From contig NC_064679.1 in NCBI RefSeq assembly GCF_023278565.1, positions 3,224,001 to 3,288,000 of the forward strand: DNA of 64,000 nt, written 5' to 3'. A program made the position numbers and the translations under genes. Origin of the DNA: Colletotrichum lupini. Its lineage: Eukaryota; Ascomycota; Sordariomycetes; Glomerellales; Glomerellaceae. This document shows positions 1-12,692 of this stretch, piece after piece (the first letter of the stretch is position 1; each line of letters starts with the position of its first letter). The notes below the pieces were generated by a model that was not told where the DNA came from, ran no database searches, and was given only the letters and a program-made list of their open reading frames with translations.

Positions 1-3000
1 ACTGGCAAGCCGAAAGCCTGCAGCGGCAGCATTTTTGCTTCTCCCGCAACCATCTCGAATGCTTGTGGCAAAAAGGCCTGTCTCAAGCTTGTTGGGAAGC
101 TTTCTTACGGTGCTCGCAGCCAGTCACCCGTCAAGCAATTGTCCAATCTCATCGTTGCTTTCACTTCGAAATACCTCTCCGGCGCCAACCCCGACAGCCC
201 GAGTCATCGCCCGAACCCTGTGCCTGAGCAGCAGGACCCTTACCCGTCCACCGCAACCATCTGGGTCCAATCAATCGTGGCAACTCTAGTGCAGCTATCC
301 AGACTTGTGACAGCCGGAAGTTCCTCTCCGGGCCAAGTCGCTGCTTGTATATTGTACACAACCTGCACTTACATCTGTGACTACTTGGCCAAGATCCAAT
401 CATCCATCGGATCATCGCAATATGCTTCGAAAGGGTTTACCAGGAAATCGGGGCCGCCGGAGGTGGAAATGAGCAAAAACAAAGCAGAAAATGTCCACGG
501 CGCACGCCGTCCAAGGATGCGAGCATGCCAAACTGCCGTTTGACGCCAGAGACACCGCGCGGCCGAGTATTGCGGCTTGCCGGTCGGAGTTTCGCCACAA
601 CTGACCAAGGCTCCAGCTTGACCGGCGCCGATCCTTTACCCCATCCGCACCGAGATCTGCGTTGCATGTGGCACGCATCCTCCGAGAATCGTCACTGCTA
701 CCACATTATGATCCGGGGGTGAGATCATGGCACGCATGGCTAGAGCCCGTCGAAGCAGTACAATTGAGGGTTCTTTTTGCACCCCGACCCCGGAAACATG
801 CCACCCGAAGTGCCATGGTCAATAACCTACCCGGACATGATACGGCGTTCTACTGATAGCCAGGCACTTCAGGTGTACTTGCGCGAGCCATTGATGCCTT
901 GAGAAGAAAACGCCCACATTGCCGAGCGCATCAGACATTTGAAGGCCTGGCCGGCTCACAGCTCCATTGACGACCAGCACCAAGGGCGCCAGACGCCCGG
1001 TCGCACAGATACACGGTACCTCGCCGTCACGGCACGGCGCCTTGTCTTCAGCCGCTAAGGCTGGTCTGGCAGCTTTCTCCGCGGCTAGTCTGCCGTTACG
1101 GGACACAAATGAGTTAGCTAATGCAGTCTACAGTGGCCCGGTGCACATGAAAGGAGAACGGCATTCGACCGAGAGACTACCGGTAATGAAGTCGCTACGT
1201 TCCGCAATCATCTTGGCGCCGCATTACCTCATCAACTTCTTGGAGAGGCGCCAGTGGTTGGTTTGAAATCCGTCACTCGAAGACGGTGCAGCGGCATATC
1301 CCATGTCGATGACAACACAGAGCAGCCTCAAACGATGATCAGCCAAAGTCGCTGGTGACAAGGCGGCTCAAACTCAGCACTCCCTCTCGCTGATATGGTA
1401 AGTGAGGCACTTGGACGCTTGGCCAGTCGCCGCGGCTGCATGGAGAGAAGCAGCTATTCGAGACAACAACATACAGGTGACATCGCCTTGACATATAATT
1501 TGACCCTCGGACGCAGGACACGCTATTACGGTCTTCTACTTCAAAAGTCGCAGCCTCGTTTCTTCGCAACCAGAACCATATTCCGCTTAGTGCAGTCGGG
1601 CCGACAGCTTTCAGCGTCAGTGCTTGTTCGGTTCAAAATGCCCGAGCTACAGAGGCTGTCGTCTAAAGCCATTGAGTTCTGCACTTGTCACTGGACTTCG
1701 ACTTGGATTAACGACTTTGGCAGTTCTGTGCATCGCCATCTGACTTGGTCTCGACCGTGCGCCGCGGTGGCGACGCACAATCTGTCGCTCCAGAGGATTG
1801 TGTGCGATGTCGTTCGCCAGGTGGTCCATGTCTACCAGCCTAGCGCCTAGCAAACTTGAGACTCCCCGGCTGCGCAGTAGCAGACTTGATTTCGTTGGAG
1901 GAGCTGTCTCCGAGGCCCTGGACGATGATGCAAGTGTGTGCAACCACATCAACGACCCTTGCTGTTACAAGCCACACAGCAGATGCAACATCAGCCACGT
2001 CTAGCCCAAATACGCAACGATTATCTGTACATCCCATGCACGTCTGACGACGATTGACGACGATTTACAACGACCATTTGATGTTTCCATATAAACTCAT
2101 CTCAACTAGAAATTGCAGTGTGCCTGACGTAATCCCGGGTAATGGCTATCCTCGAGATGGCAAATCCCCTGATCTGCCGAGAACTAACCAAATACCTCTC
2201 GAATACCGTCGTATCGGCATCCTCTCCACAATCGGCATGGACCGAAGATAAGATGCTTTTTTCCCGTCTTGGGTTGACACGCCTCTTTTCAAGCTCAAGC
2301 CTGTCCAAGTCGTATCAAGACGAAAGATTCCCTGCAATGCTCATCGGCAATGCAACAAGGGTTCAGCTCTTCAGGCCTGCGACGTACTGGCACATGGTCC
2401 GTCCCTTCTTTACCACCGGAGGATCAGCATACGTCTCCAGTGGCAAACAGACCACCCGTTTTGTTGGAAGCTGAGATTTTCGGCGGTGCCTGGTGGCTTT
2501 GTAAGTAGTGGTGGTGGTGGTGGGGTTATGAGGACACCTTTGGAGAGTAAGCTTCCGACGACGATCGCATCTCGAAACTCTCTGGGCCCATAGCGGCATT
2601 GCGTCTGAAGAGGAGAAGCTTATGCTAGATTACGAATCAGTTGTTCGACGTTAGCTGTCAGTAGCCCGCCTTCCAGCCCTAGGCGGTCCCGTAGTACCAT
2701 ACAGTCGTACAGTAAAGTAGCTTGAGACTCCAATAACCTTGTATCGTACAATTGTGGCAATGACAGGCAAGAAAAAGTAGAGAGCTCATCTCCTCGGATG
2801 GCCTCCCCGCCAGCCCCGGCGCGGGTCAGCTGGTCGTGAGGCCGGGGGGGGGGGGATTGAAAGCTGCAGTCTTGCTTCGTTCAAGCTACCAATGATACCC
2901 CGTACAACAGCTTCCCGATGAAAGGCATGTCCGTCACTATTCAGCATCACCCGCCAAGCTATTCGGTGCTCGCGGTTTTGGTTCATCTAACCCCTTGGCA

Positions 3001-3612
3001 AAAGCTCCAATCTCTATAATCTCCAGGAGGCCCCTTTGATACGATTGACTCGGACCTACCGCTGCCCCGTGATACCTAGCTTCCTCGGGCGTCTAAGACC
3101 GTTTCGCTACCGATATTCCGGATCACACAGGTTGGGGGAAGGGGCTCTAGCCGGCTTCCCATGGCGAGGCTGTGCTCTCTCCAGAGAGGCACACCCATAG
3201 CGTAGATACCTAGATGACAGCCAGACAGAGGCAAAGCCAGGCCCTAACAGGCGGTTATCTCAAACGGGGCGGGCGCCGAGTACGCGGTACTTTGCCACTT
3301 TGCTCCAAAGGTAACTCGTCCGCGATCCTCTCCCAAAGAGCCTCCGTGCTTTCGTGCATCGTGCCCTCGCTAACTCGGTCCAGCCCGTACCCGTAGTCTG
3401 ACAGGAACGGGCTGTCCAACGTCCAATACCCGTCCGCGATGTCCTTGCCTTCCTTTCTGCCCGCCCCTCGCTTGCTGCGCTTAGTGCCGTTTCTGGAACC
3501 TGAACCTGGGCTTGGATCTGGAACCTGGAGCCTGGTGGTACCTGTCACAGTCCCGTGTGGAAGGGCTCGCTTTCCTCGAGACGACTAGCTTACCAAGTAT
3601 GGATGGCAGTGC

Positions 3613-3632
3613 GAGAGAGAGAGAGAGAGAGA
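3613..3632. repeat. (GA)10 microsatellite
   Basis: Ten uninterrupted GA units in the gene-free left region. Confidence 0.95.
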
Positions 3633-4215
3633 TGGAGAATGCCACACGCCTAATAACACTATGTACCGCGGAAAAGCCAAGCGGACTTACTACGTCTGAT
3701 TCGCTGGTGCCAGGAACGCAAGTCTTGCAAAGGAAAGCACCAGATATCACCCAATATCAAGCGGTAATGGAGGAGAGCTCTCGGAAGGGGGGATTTCGAA
3801 CATTGCAGCATCCGATCCATTCATTCCGTATTCGTACTCGTCCCTATTAGACTTCCTCCCCCTTGGACTATGGCCTATTGCATACCGCCCAGCTGTGTGG
3901 CATCACATGCAGCAGAAAAGGGGTCAAAGACCATCGGTTCGTCCTGGGTAGCCGATGCGTCCTGCGAGGCGAAATGAGGTATCCCTGCCTGCATTCTTCT
4001 GTTTCCCCCATGCTTGTTTTGGGGCAGAGCGAGCGACCTACCAGGTTTTCCAATTGGCCTCGCAGCATGGGATTCACACGGGAACCGCCCGCACGAGTTG
4101 CAAAAGGAACTTTAGTTTGCTGTGAACACGCGGGCTGAAATTTGAACCGCGTACAATGATTGATCAGCTGAACAAGTGCCTCTTTGGCATTGCTACCTGT
4201 CTGTATTGTACAACA

Positions 4216-4227
4216 CCCCCCCCCCCC
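4216..4227. repeat. C12 homopolymer
   Basis: Twelve C in a row, 34 bp beyond the PRE7 stop codon on the 3' side of that gene. Confidence 0.9.
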
Positions 4228-4261
4228 AAACGCAACACTTTCCCAGAATCTCGTCATATCT

Positions 4262-5113
4262 TTAATCCTTCTTCAAGGGGAGAAGGACCTCCTCGATGCC
4301 GTTCTTGGTGATGACCATCATTTGCAGGTGGTCACCGACCTCAATGTGTCTCTCGACCGCTCCGTCAAACGCATCCTTGACCAGAATCTCGGCCTCCTTG
4401 CGCTCCAGGGGAACGCGGGGACGCTCCTGCAGCTCGTGACCCACACCGCTGCCCGGCACGTACTGGTTCTTGAAGTTGACCTGGTTGTCGAGGAACGGTG
4501 TGATCAAACTGGCGGCGGCACCGCCGGCGCGGGACTGCTCTCTCTCGTAACTGCCGACGGGGTCGTAGGAGAAGACGGCGCCGACGCCCTCCTCGTCGAG
4601 GCCGCCGAGGATGGCGTAGACGTAGTAGGGGAAGAAGCGCTTCTGGTAGAGGATCGTCGAGAGACGCTTCGCGCAGGCTGTGACGCTCATGGGCTTGCCG
4701 TGGCGGTAGCGGTAGATCTTGCAGATGGTATCGAGGCGGTCCTTGAGGGCCTCGCCGTCGGCAGCGAAACCGACGACGGAGAGCATGATTGTCGCATCTT
4801 CTTGTGTTGAGGTGGTGCCGCCGATCTTGAAGACCTTGGGTGTGTATCTGGAGTTGATGCTGTATCCGGAAGTGCTACGGGTGTCGCCGGCTACGATGGC
4901 GAAGTCGGCGCCGGCGATGGCGAGGGTCGAACCGCCGTTGTCCGTGTAGCTGTAGCACAGGGTAGGTTAGCTTTTGGGTACGATGGGAGGGTCGAGAGGA
5001 GCTCCGTACGGGTTGAAGCGGTGCTGTCTGAACTCGCCGTTGGCGGTCTTGGGGGCCTCGGAGAAGGAGTAGTTGGGCCCGTTCATCAGGGGATTTTGGC
5101 TGAACATAGCCAT
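4262..5113 (-). CDS. PRE7: 20S proteasome subunit beta-6 (PRE7/PSMB1 type)
   Basis: Non-catalytic beta subunit of the 20S proteasome core, active in nucleus and cytosol. Exons are 5113-5010 and 4949-4262, with a 60-bp intron (GTACGG...CTACAG), giving 263 residues. The start is the first ATG of an MAMF N-terminus. A propeptide-like leader precedes FNPYTDNGG, where the mature yeast protein begins. Family landmarks follow: AGADFAIVAGDTR, YSINSRY, KRFFPYYVYAILGGLDE, YDPVGSYERE and AGGAAASLITPFLDNQ. There is no catalytic Thr1, as expected for beta-6. The yeast subunit has 241 residues, so this one is slightly longer at the N-terminus. It is divergent from STT4 with 500 bp between the starts. I looked for a yeast-type PACE box in that spacer and did not see one. 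Family identity is secure by motif recall. Confidence 0.95.
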
Positions 5114-5613
5114 GATTGCGGTATCTGAAGGGAAATGAAGATTATTCGTTATCGTTCGTGATGGATATGCCGGTCGTCAAAAGGGTGGTTATCGTCAATT
5201 CGATGAGGTTCGTTCGTTGGTGGGGTTGGGTTGATGGGACGTCGTCGCTTTGATTGAGGTTCAAGGCTGCTACTGCTGAGTGCTCCGGTGCACGCGTCAA
5301 GCTGGCAGCCTTGCTTGGTGGGTGGTGGTTGGCAGGGGTAGCTAGCTCACCTGATGACTAAGACAGAACAGCTCAGGAATGGCAGGAGCTGTGCAGGGAT
5401 GTGGCTGCTCTCAGATGGGAAATTTGGGGGAGGCTTGGAGATACCACTAAAGACAAGGTATCGTCACTGTGCAGCTGCCAGCGAATAGACGCGAATTCCA
5501 AGGAAAACTCCCGCATCGTGAAATGCTTCAATAAATCACGAAAACACCAGATTACTTGAAATATCGACCAAATCTTTCACCTCGGGGTCTAGAGCCCTAC
5601 GAACTCCCCCAAG
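5114..5613. promoter_or_regulatory. divergent PRE7/STT4 intergenic promoter region
   Basis: Five hundred bp between two divergent start codons. The region must hold both promoters and both 5' leaders. No TATA box or proteasome-type PACE element is evident by eye, so its role is inferred from gene arrangement only. Confidence 0.5.
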
Positions 5614-8600
5614 ATGACCCGCGACATTCGGCAGCGGGTGCTGGAGAAGATCGCGTCGCTCTCAGCTGCCAGCTCGCGTACGTCGTTCGACCGCTCTGAT
5701 CTCGATCGATTGTGCAAGGCAACCCAAGCCGCTGGGAAGGGTGTCAATGGCTACTCTGGGAAGCAGAACTCGTCGTCTCTTGGGAGATGTCCAATGGTAG
5801 TGCACTTCTCAACATAATTCTTGCGATGGGTATCGTTGTGTCTCGTAGTGAGCGACGGCTAACAAGCCCCCTATTTCTGTAGACAATCCGCGAATTCGAG
5901 GTCCTCCTATCGCTATGCAAAGCCGCACCCGCTATTCAGACGAGCCAGAGCGCTCAGAAACTTGCCCATCAATTGATCCCCTATGTTCTCGAGGCCCACG
6001 TCCAGGTGTTTGTTCCTTCGCCCTTCTTCCGAAAGGTTGAGCCATCACCGACGGAGGCACTGGCATTCCACGTCACGGCCGCGCTGCTGTCCCTCGGCTC
6101 CCACTACGATGATCTGCACGAGATGATTTCCGACAATGTCTGGGCATTTGTCAATGCCTGCGATCATGCGGCGGATCACACTGTCCCACCTCAGCAGGAC
6201 GACGAAGACCCGAACTTGGAGGACGCTATCAGGACAGCTACAATTGCAGTCTCGCTGCTTGGTTTCCTTGATGCGGCATCGGCACAAGCAGACTTCTGGA
6301 GAGCTGGAGGCAGACTGGCACTGGTTCAGCGATTCAGAGATATCCTTTCAGAGTCGTTCTTGGTTGCTGTCGAGACGGCTTTTTCTACCATCAGGAACTC
6401 ACAGTCCTCAGATCGCCATGCCAGAGAGTGGAAGAGATACTTGCGCCACTACTCTGCTGCTGGGCGACCTCTGGGAGCCATCTTGCTCCAAAGAAGCTAC
6501 ATGTGGCTTCTTGTCTCTGGCACCTCGCTTTTGGTCACCGACGCATCCCTCTTGCGCGGCACCCACATCCTCGACTTGCTCATGTCAGGCGATGGGGCGT
6601 TCAGACCAGGTTCCCCACGCAGTCCAGATGCAGACTACCGGTCCCTCGACATGTACACTACGGTAGCCGTTGACCAGATGAATTATCTCGAAGCCGGTGA
6701 AGACTACCTCAAGCTTGGGTCCTCTTGGCAGCAGAGACTGGCGTTTGCAGTGAAATCGGCAGCTCTCATCAGCTATCTCAATTGCTCGCTCATGAACGAG
6801 GATGTCGCAGACGTCGACGTCTTGATTAATTGGCTGGAGGAGACCCTTGCAGACCCTCTCCAAATGGCGGACGAAAACCTGGCGGCAACTGTCTTGAGAT
6901 CGATTGCTTTGGTTTGCAAGATCTCCAGGGGATACGCTGCGACTGCCAGTAGACTGCTGCCTCGATTCATTGTGCAGAGTGCGCCCAACGCTCGCACTGT
7001 TGCGGTCGCGTCCAAGAGCCTGGCTTTTGTTCTACAGCTCCTTTCTCATGACGCTGTCATCACAACTCTTTACACCTTGGGTAACGTTCTGAGCCCTGGC
7101 TCTGATAGATCCATGACGAACGGCACCAATGGGGACCTCGCCGTGGACGCTGCTGCTACGTTATACCCCAATCGCCATTCGACTGGCAGCAGTATTTCCC
7201 TGGCCATTACCGGTGAGGAAGAAACCGCGATGGTGTATGGCAACGTCGTCCAAGCCATCTGTGGTATTGCGACTGCTTGCAATGACGAGAAGATCACAGC
7301 CTTGGCACAGTCTATGCTGCTTCAGAAAATCGACAAGGTCAACAGCAGTGTCGATGCTCAAATTGTGAGCGGTGCTGCCGCTCTTGCGTTGAAGGGCGGA
7401 CAGCTTGAGTTCCGATCGCTGTTGAAGGTGTTCTCTAGAATTTGTCACATTGGGGTTGTCGGCCACAAGGACTTCCTTCTGGTTGCTGTGAGTGCCTCCT
7501 GACTAATCGTCATTCATATTATCCAAGTCTAACAATCAGCAGGTCATGAAGGCGCGTACATATATCTCGGCGAACCTCCACCGTGGATCCCCCCTTTATG
7601 ACATCTACTGGGAGCACCTGTTAGAGAGCATCATTTCCATGGGCGACGTTCACCAGTCGAATCACACCAAGGAGGCCGATGTTCAGCTGGCTGCCCGAGA
7701 GATTGCGGAGCTGCTGCATCCATTGGCCGTCTTCATGTCCACCAACGATCTGGCATTCAACACTATTACTGATGACGAGTCTCACTCAATGATCAGAGAT
7801 GCATGGTTCAACATTGTTGTCCACGGCTTCACTACGCAGACCGACATGGGCAAGACCTATCTTGATGAGCTTCGAATCATGGCCGTTCATTCGCCCCCTC
7901 TGGTTGCTGAACAGCGAGGGGAACAGATTGAGAGTGACATCGAGCTTAACACCGTCCTCCGCCGAGGCATGAGCTCCGACAGAGAGTCGCTGCAGAAGAG
8001 GCATCTCACTGAGTTGATTCCTAATAAGGCTCCAGAAATCAAGGGACTAAGTTACCGCAAGGTGATCTTCTTGCACGCCGCTTACTTGGTTGAGAGTCTC
8101 CGAGCGGATGCTGGAGATTGCACCAAGGCTCTCTCGTACTTCTTGGAGCCCAGCATGCGTAGAGGTGAGGTCAGCAGCACCATGGAGGGCATTGCTGCCG
8201 CTGTAGTGGACAAGTATTTGCGAAAGACTCTAGGCGGTACAGATGCCACCTTCTCTGCTCAGTATGCTGCCGCACAGCTCGTTGCCATCTTCTGTGGCTG
8301 CTGTCATCGGATCGAGCGAGTTCAGCAAGCAGCTTTTACCTGTGCGGACCGCATCATCACTCAGGTTCCTTCTGCTCTCTGCCACAGATCGTCGCTCTTC
8401 GCCTTGCTGGAACTCCTTTCTCTGATGTGGTCCAGCTGCTTGGAAGCCGAGACAGATCTGTACGCACCACGATCCAAATTCACCTCCAGCCTCGGAGATG
8501 TGTCCGTCGAGCTATCCGACGATTACACATTCCGCCGCCATACTTTGGACGTTCTGAATCGCAGAGCCAAACAATGGGTCTCGAGCGTTATTAGCATAGC

Positions 8601-11600
8601 ACCCCTGGACATCAAGGGTCTTCTACAGACGTACTTGTCCGAGTTCGACGACGAAGGAGCATATGGCCACATTTCTTTGGGTCGCTCCTTTGCTATCGAG
8701 CTTGGCTCTCTCATGCCGTCAACCGACCAAAGACTGCAGTCCCTCGATCGAGTCGGAGACTGCAGTATCAACACTGGATCTGACTTCGTTGCTCAGTATA
8801 CCACTCGTCAAGAGTACCGATATGGCGAGACTCTACCCGAACGTGGCAATGAGCTTGTGAACTTCATGCAGTTGAACCGTAGAGCGTCTTTCTTGCAGTC
8901 GTCAGGATCGAGTGCTAGCGATAGTGCGAACGCCGCCACCGCTCTGGCGCACGTTGAAGCCCGCATCAAGAGCAAGAAGACCACTGCTCTTACCGAAGTC
9001 CGCGATATCCTACGCAGAGCTGCAGCCCTGCTTTGCCGCAGCAACCGTGATGAGTCCGCTGTTGCGCATTACCTCGTCAGCATTCCCTTCGCCATGTTCA
9101 CAAAGCAGTCTATCAAGTTGGGCGTTTCCCTGTGGTTGGGTGTGATGAACGAGAACCCACGCCTCGAGCCTAGACTTCTTACCGAAATTGCTCAACAATG
9201 GGAGGCGACCATCCAGAGCGGCCTCGGGCTCTTTAGCCATGCAATGTCGTAAGTCATCTGACTCCCTCCTTTAGACACGACTAACGAGTTGTCAGGCATC
9301 CTGACCCATTCTTCCTGAAGGAAGAGTTTGCGCCCAGTGATCTTGAGGCCTTGGCCAAGCGCAAGCAGCAGGTGCACAATCTGCTGTCTCCCCACATGAG
9401 GCTGTTGCAATTCTTCGCCAGCCACTTTAATGCCACCCGCTTGGGTAGCCCGGATGTCCAGCGAGTCTTCCTGCGCATGCTCGATGTCACTCTGGATGCT
9501 GTGCGATCATCGACTCCTCACCCGATGGCACGAGAACTCCGGTTTCAGATCGTATTGTTCGGACTGAAGGTGCTGCATGTCTGTACGACCATTGGCGCCA
9601 TCGCCCAATGGCGGTTCAAGGAGAAGATTTTGTCTGCCGCACTCAGTTGGTTCCGTTACGCTCCAAGATGGTCTTTCGGTAGCAACATCCTGCAGCTGAA
9701 GACGGAACTTCGTCTCTTGACCGACATCGTGGCGGCATTGAAGCATGTTGCATTCATCGGAGCCAACGCTGCAGACACGATCAAGTCCCTGCAGGCCAAG
9801 GAGCAACTTCTCGTTTTCCTACTTGAGAGCGAACAAACGCGTTTGTCGGTGTGGGTTCACCCGCTCGGCGAGCCCACTAAGGCTCACGGACAATCTAACA
9901 AGGCTGCTATCGAGGTACGTGGTGACTTTTGCAATCCGGGAATGTTACTAACAATGAGTGCAGACTGCTCTCGCGCCCCTCATTCGTGTTGCCTGGGCCG
10001 AGGACCCGTCTATTGCTATTGAACTGGTCACTCGATTCCCCTATCCCCGTGTCCAACGCGAGGTGAGATGGCTGTTGATCAACTTCCCGCAGAAGGCCAT
10101 CTCCGAGCCGGAGGGTCTTCCCATTCTTCTGGGTGGCTCTTTGCCCAACGATGTTAGCTTCCAACTGAAGGTAAGTGACATCCCTGGCTTCCTGTAGTTC
10201 GATATTGACCATCGTAGTACTTGTTGTTCTGGTCGCCAGTGAACCCGATCACGGCTGCCACGTATTTCCTGCCTGCGTATCGGAACCATCCGTTCCTTAT
10301 CCAGTACGCAATGAGGGCAATGGAAAGCCACTCCAGCGATGTGACTTTCTTCTACGTGCCCCAAATTGTGCAGACGCTGCGCTACGACGCACTGGGTTAT
10401 GTGGAACGGTACATCCTGGAGACCGCTCAATTTTCGCAGCTGTTCGCGCATCAGATCATCTGGAACATGAAGGCGAACGCCTACAAGGATGACGACGCAA
10501 CTATCGTGAGTTGGACAAGAGGCTGCGGTTACGTGCGATGCTAACAACGTAATAGCCTGATGCAATCAAGCCTACCCTCGACAAGGTTATGGAGAAGATG
10601 ATTGCAAGCTTCTCTGATGTGGACAGAACGTTCTACGAGCGAGAGTTCGCCTTCTTCGACGAGGTCACTGACATTTCGGGCAAACTGAAGCCATATGTCG
10701 GCCGGCCCAAGCCGGAGAAGGCACAGAAGATTGAGGAGGAACTGCGCAAGATCAAGGTTGAGATTGGCGTCTACCTTCCGAGTAACCCCGATGGTGTCGT
10801 GATTGGCATCGATCGCAAGTCTGGCAAGCCTCTCCAGAGTCACGCCAAGGCGCCCTACATGGCAACGTTCCGCATCAAGAAGAACAAGGGCAGCCTTGAT
10901 GATGTTAATGATATGCTCGAGGATGTTCACAAAAAGGACTCGCCGCCGGCGCAGGAAAACACCATTGAAGTGTGGCAGTCTGCCATTTTCAAGGTTGGCG
11001 ACGACTGCAGACAGGACGTTCTTGCCCTGCAGATGATTGCGGCGTTCCGAGGCATTTTCCACAACGTCGGCCTAGATGTCTACGTCAACCCGTACCGCGT
11101 CACAGCCACGGCCCCTGGCTGCGGTGTCATTGACGTGCTGCCCAACTCCGTCTCCCGCGACATGCTCGGCCGTGAGGCCGTCAACGGCCTCTACGACTAC
11201 TTCATCTCAAAGTACGGCAACGAAGACTCGCTCCGCTTCCAGCAGGCCCGCAGCAACTTTGTCAAGAGCATGGCCGCCTACTCCATCATCTCCTTCCTCC
11301 TGCAGTTCAAGGACAGACACAACGGAAACATCATGATTGACGACGCGGGCCACATTCTGCACATTGACTTTGGCTTCTGCTTCGACATCGCGCCGGGCGG
11401 CATCAAGTTCGAGCGCGCGCCCTTCAAGCTGACGACGGAGATGCTCGCCGTCATGGGCGGCAGCCCGCACCACCAGGCCTTCAAGTGGTTCGAGGAGCTG
11501 TGCGTAAAGGCCTTCCTCGCGTCCCGCCAGCACTGCGAGAAGCTCAGCCAGATCGTGCTGCTCATGATGGACTCTGGCCTGCCGTGCTTCAAGCCCGAGA

Positions 11601-11752
11601 GCGTGCAGCACTTCAAGGAGCGCTTCGTGCTGGAGCGCAGCGAGCGCGAGGCGGCCGACTTTGTCAAGGACCTCATCCGCAGGAGCGCCAACAGTTACTC
11701 GACCGGTGTCTACGACCAGTTTCAGCTGCTTACCAACGGCATTCCCTACTAA
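5614..11752 (+). CDS. STT4: phosphatidylinositol 4-kinase STT4 (type III alpha)
   Basis: Makes phosphatidylinositol 4-phosphate at the plasma membrane; in yeast this kinase works with Ypp1 and Efr3 and supports cell-wall signalling. Seven exons: 5614-5796, 5883-7487, 7543-9248, 9296-9914, 9964-10170, 10218-10505 and 10556-11752. All frames join to 1934 residues (yeast Stt4 has 1900). The first 1500 residues are helical-repeat-like without enzyme motifs, followed by the PIK helical region. The C-terminal lipid-kinase domain has the ATP-binding lysine near residue 1682 (FKVGDDCRQD), the catalytic loop DRHNGN from Asp1789 and DFG from Asp1807. The protein ends TNGIPY, typical of PI4K-alpha. Every intron is 47-86 bp with standard borders. 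No break is seen. Confidence 0.96.
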
Positions 11753-12692
11753 TCTACGCTTGCTTGCGCATGTATCTGAGGATGGGAGGAGGCTGGAGGA
11801 CAAGAAAGAGGGAAGGATTCTCATTTTGTCTAGTTTCGACTTTTTGCTTATGGCCCTCATGTTGATTCGTCGCTGCCGCCTCTGTAGAATCCTAATTCCG
11901 GCTTGAGATATTATACACGGGTCCTCGCGCCGCACGCCGCCCCGTCGCACCAGCAGCACCACGCGCCTGTGCAGTGATCTTGTTGCACAGACCGGGACCT
12001 CGTCCGCCCTTTGACGGAATTAGCAGTCACATTGATAATAATCCAATTGAGGGAGATGAATGGTTTTGTGTTCTGTTTTCAATCAACTTTGCGCCACGCC
12101 ATCGCCGTCCCTAGTATATCCTGCTACTTGCGTTCCCTCGTCTGTCTTTACTAGGTACCCTATGTATCCCTCCGACCCCCCCTGAGCTATACTTCCTTGT
12201 CGTCGATCGACAATCCAGATGTCCAAAAAAAAAAAATCATGTTTGAAACTTTCGGGGGATTCTCAAACAAAACAACATCCAAAGACCCTGTCGATCCCCA
12301 CACTGACGGGACGGAAGGGAAGGTGGGAGACAGCCGCCCCTTGTTTCTTTTTTGTAGCCAACCAGATACACCGAGCAAATAAACATAAAATGTACAACAA
12401 TGGCCATGAACCACTAAATCGCTTTCAAAATGCTAACCCACCCAAGATGCTGCCTTTTTTTGTGACCTGATCCTTCTTTTCATAGTTTGTCTCCAGCCCC
12501 ATACTCCTGCTGACCTTGCACCATGACGCCCACTCTTTTCCGCCCTGGGGTGGTGATATACCGACGCTCCTGACCGTTGCAAGAGATGCGGAGAGATTGG
12601 GAAGAATGTTGACAAGGGCTGCCAGAATATATAGCCCGTACTTAATATTACAGAGTATTGTGTCATACAGCAACGCTTTCGCTGCACAACTA
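11753..12692. other. convergent 3' spacer between STT4 and CDF gene
   Basis: 940 bp between two convergent stop codons. It contains short A and C runs (near 12224 and 12175) and presumably both 3' untranslated regions. I see no coding sequence. Confidence 0.5.

Larger units (their letters stand above)
1..4261. other. gene-free left end, no supported coding region
   Basis: I see no gene here. The open frames are short (up to about 150 codons), overlap on both strands, lack fungal codon bias and resemble no family I know. Base composition is balanced, so there is no obvious AT-rich block from repeat-induced point mutation. The only simple sequences are a GA run at 3613-3632 and a C run at 4216-4227, which lies just past the PRE7 stop codon. 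A gene cut by the left edge, or a decayed element, cannot be excluded. Confidence 0.6.

Noticed and set aside
1395..1850. 151-codon open frame in the left end
   Set aside because: No recognisable domain, no codon bias and overlapping open frames on the other strand.
4184..4810. Plus-strand open frame of 208 codons opposite PRE7
   Set aside because: Shadow of the proteasome gene; the minus strand carries all conserved motifs.
5114..5613. PACE-type (Rpn4) proteasome element in the PRE7 promoter
   Set aside because: No GGTGGCAAA-like word found by eye here or upstream of RPN10.
11207..11962. Minus-strand open frame of 251 codons opposite the STT4 kinase domain
   Set aside because: Opposite a clearly conserved catalytic domain; caused by strong GC bias at third positions.
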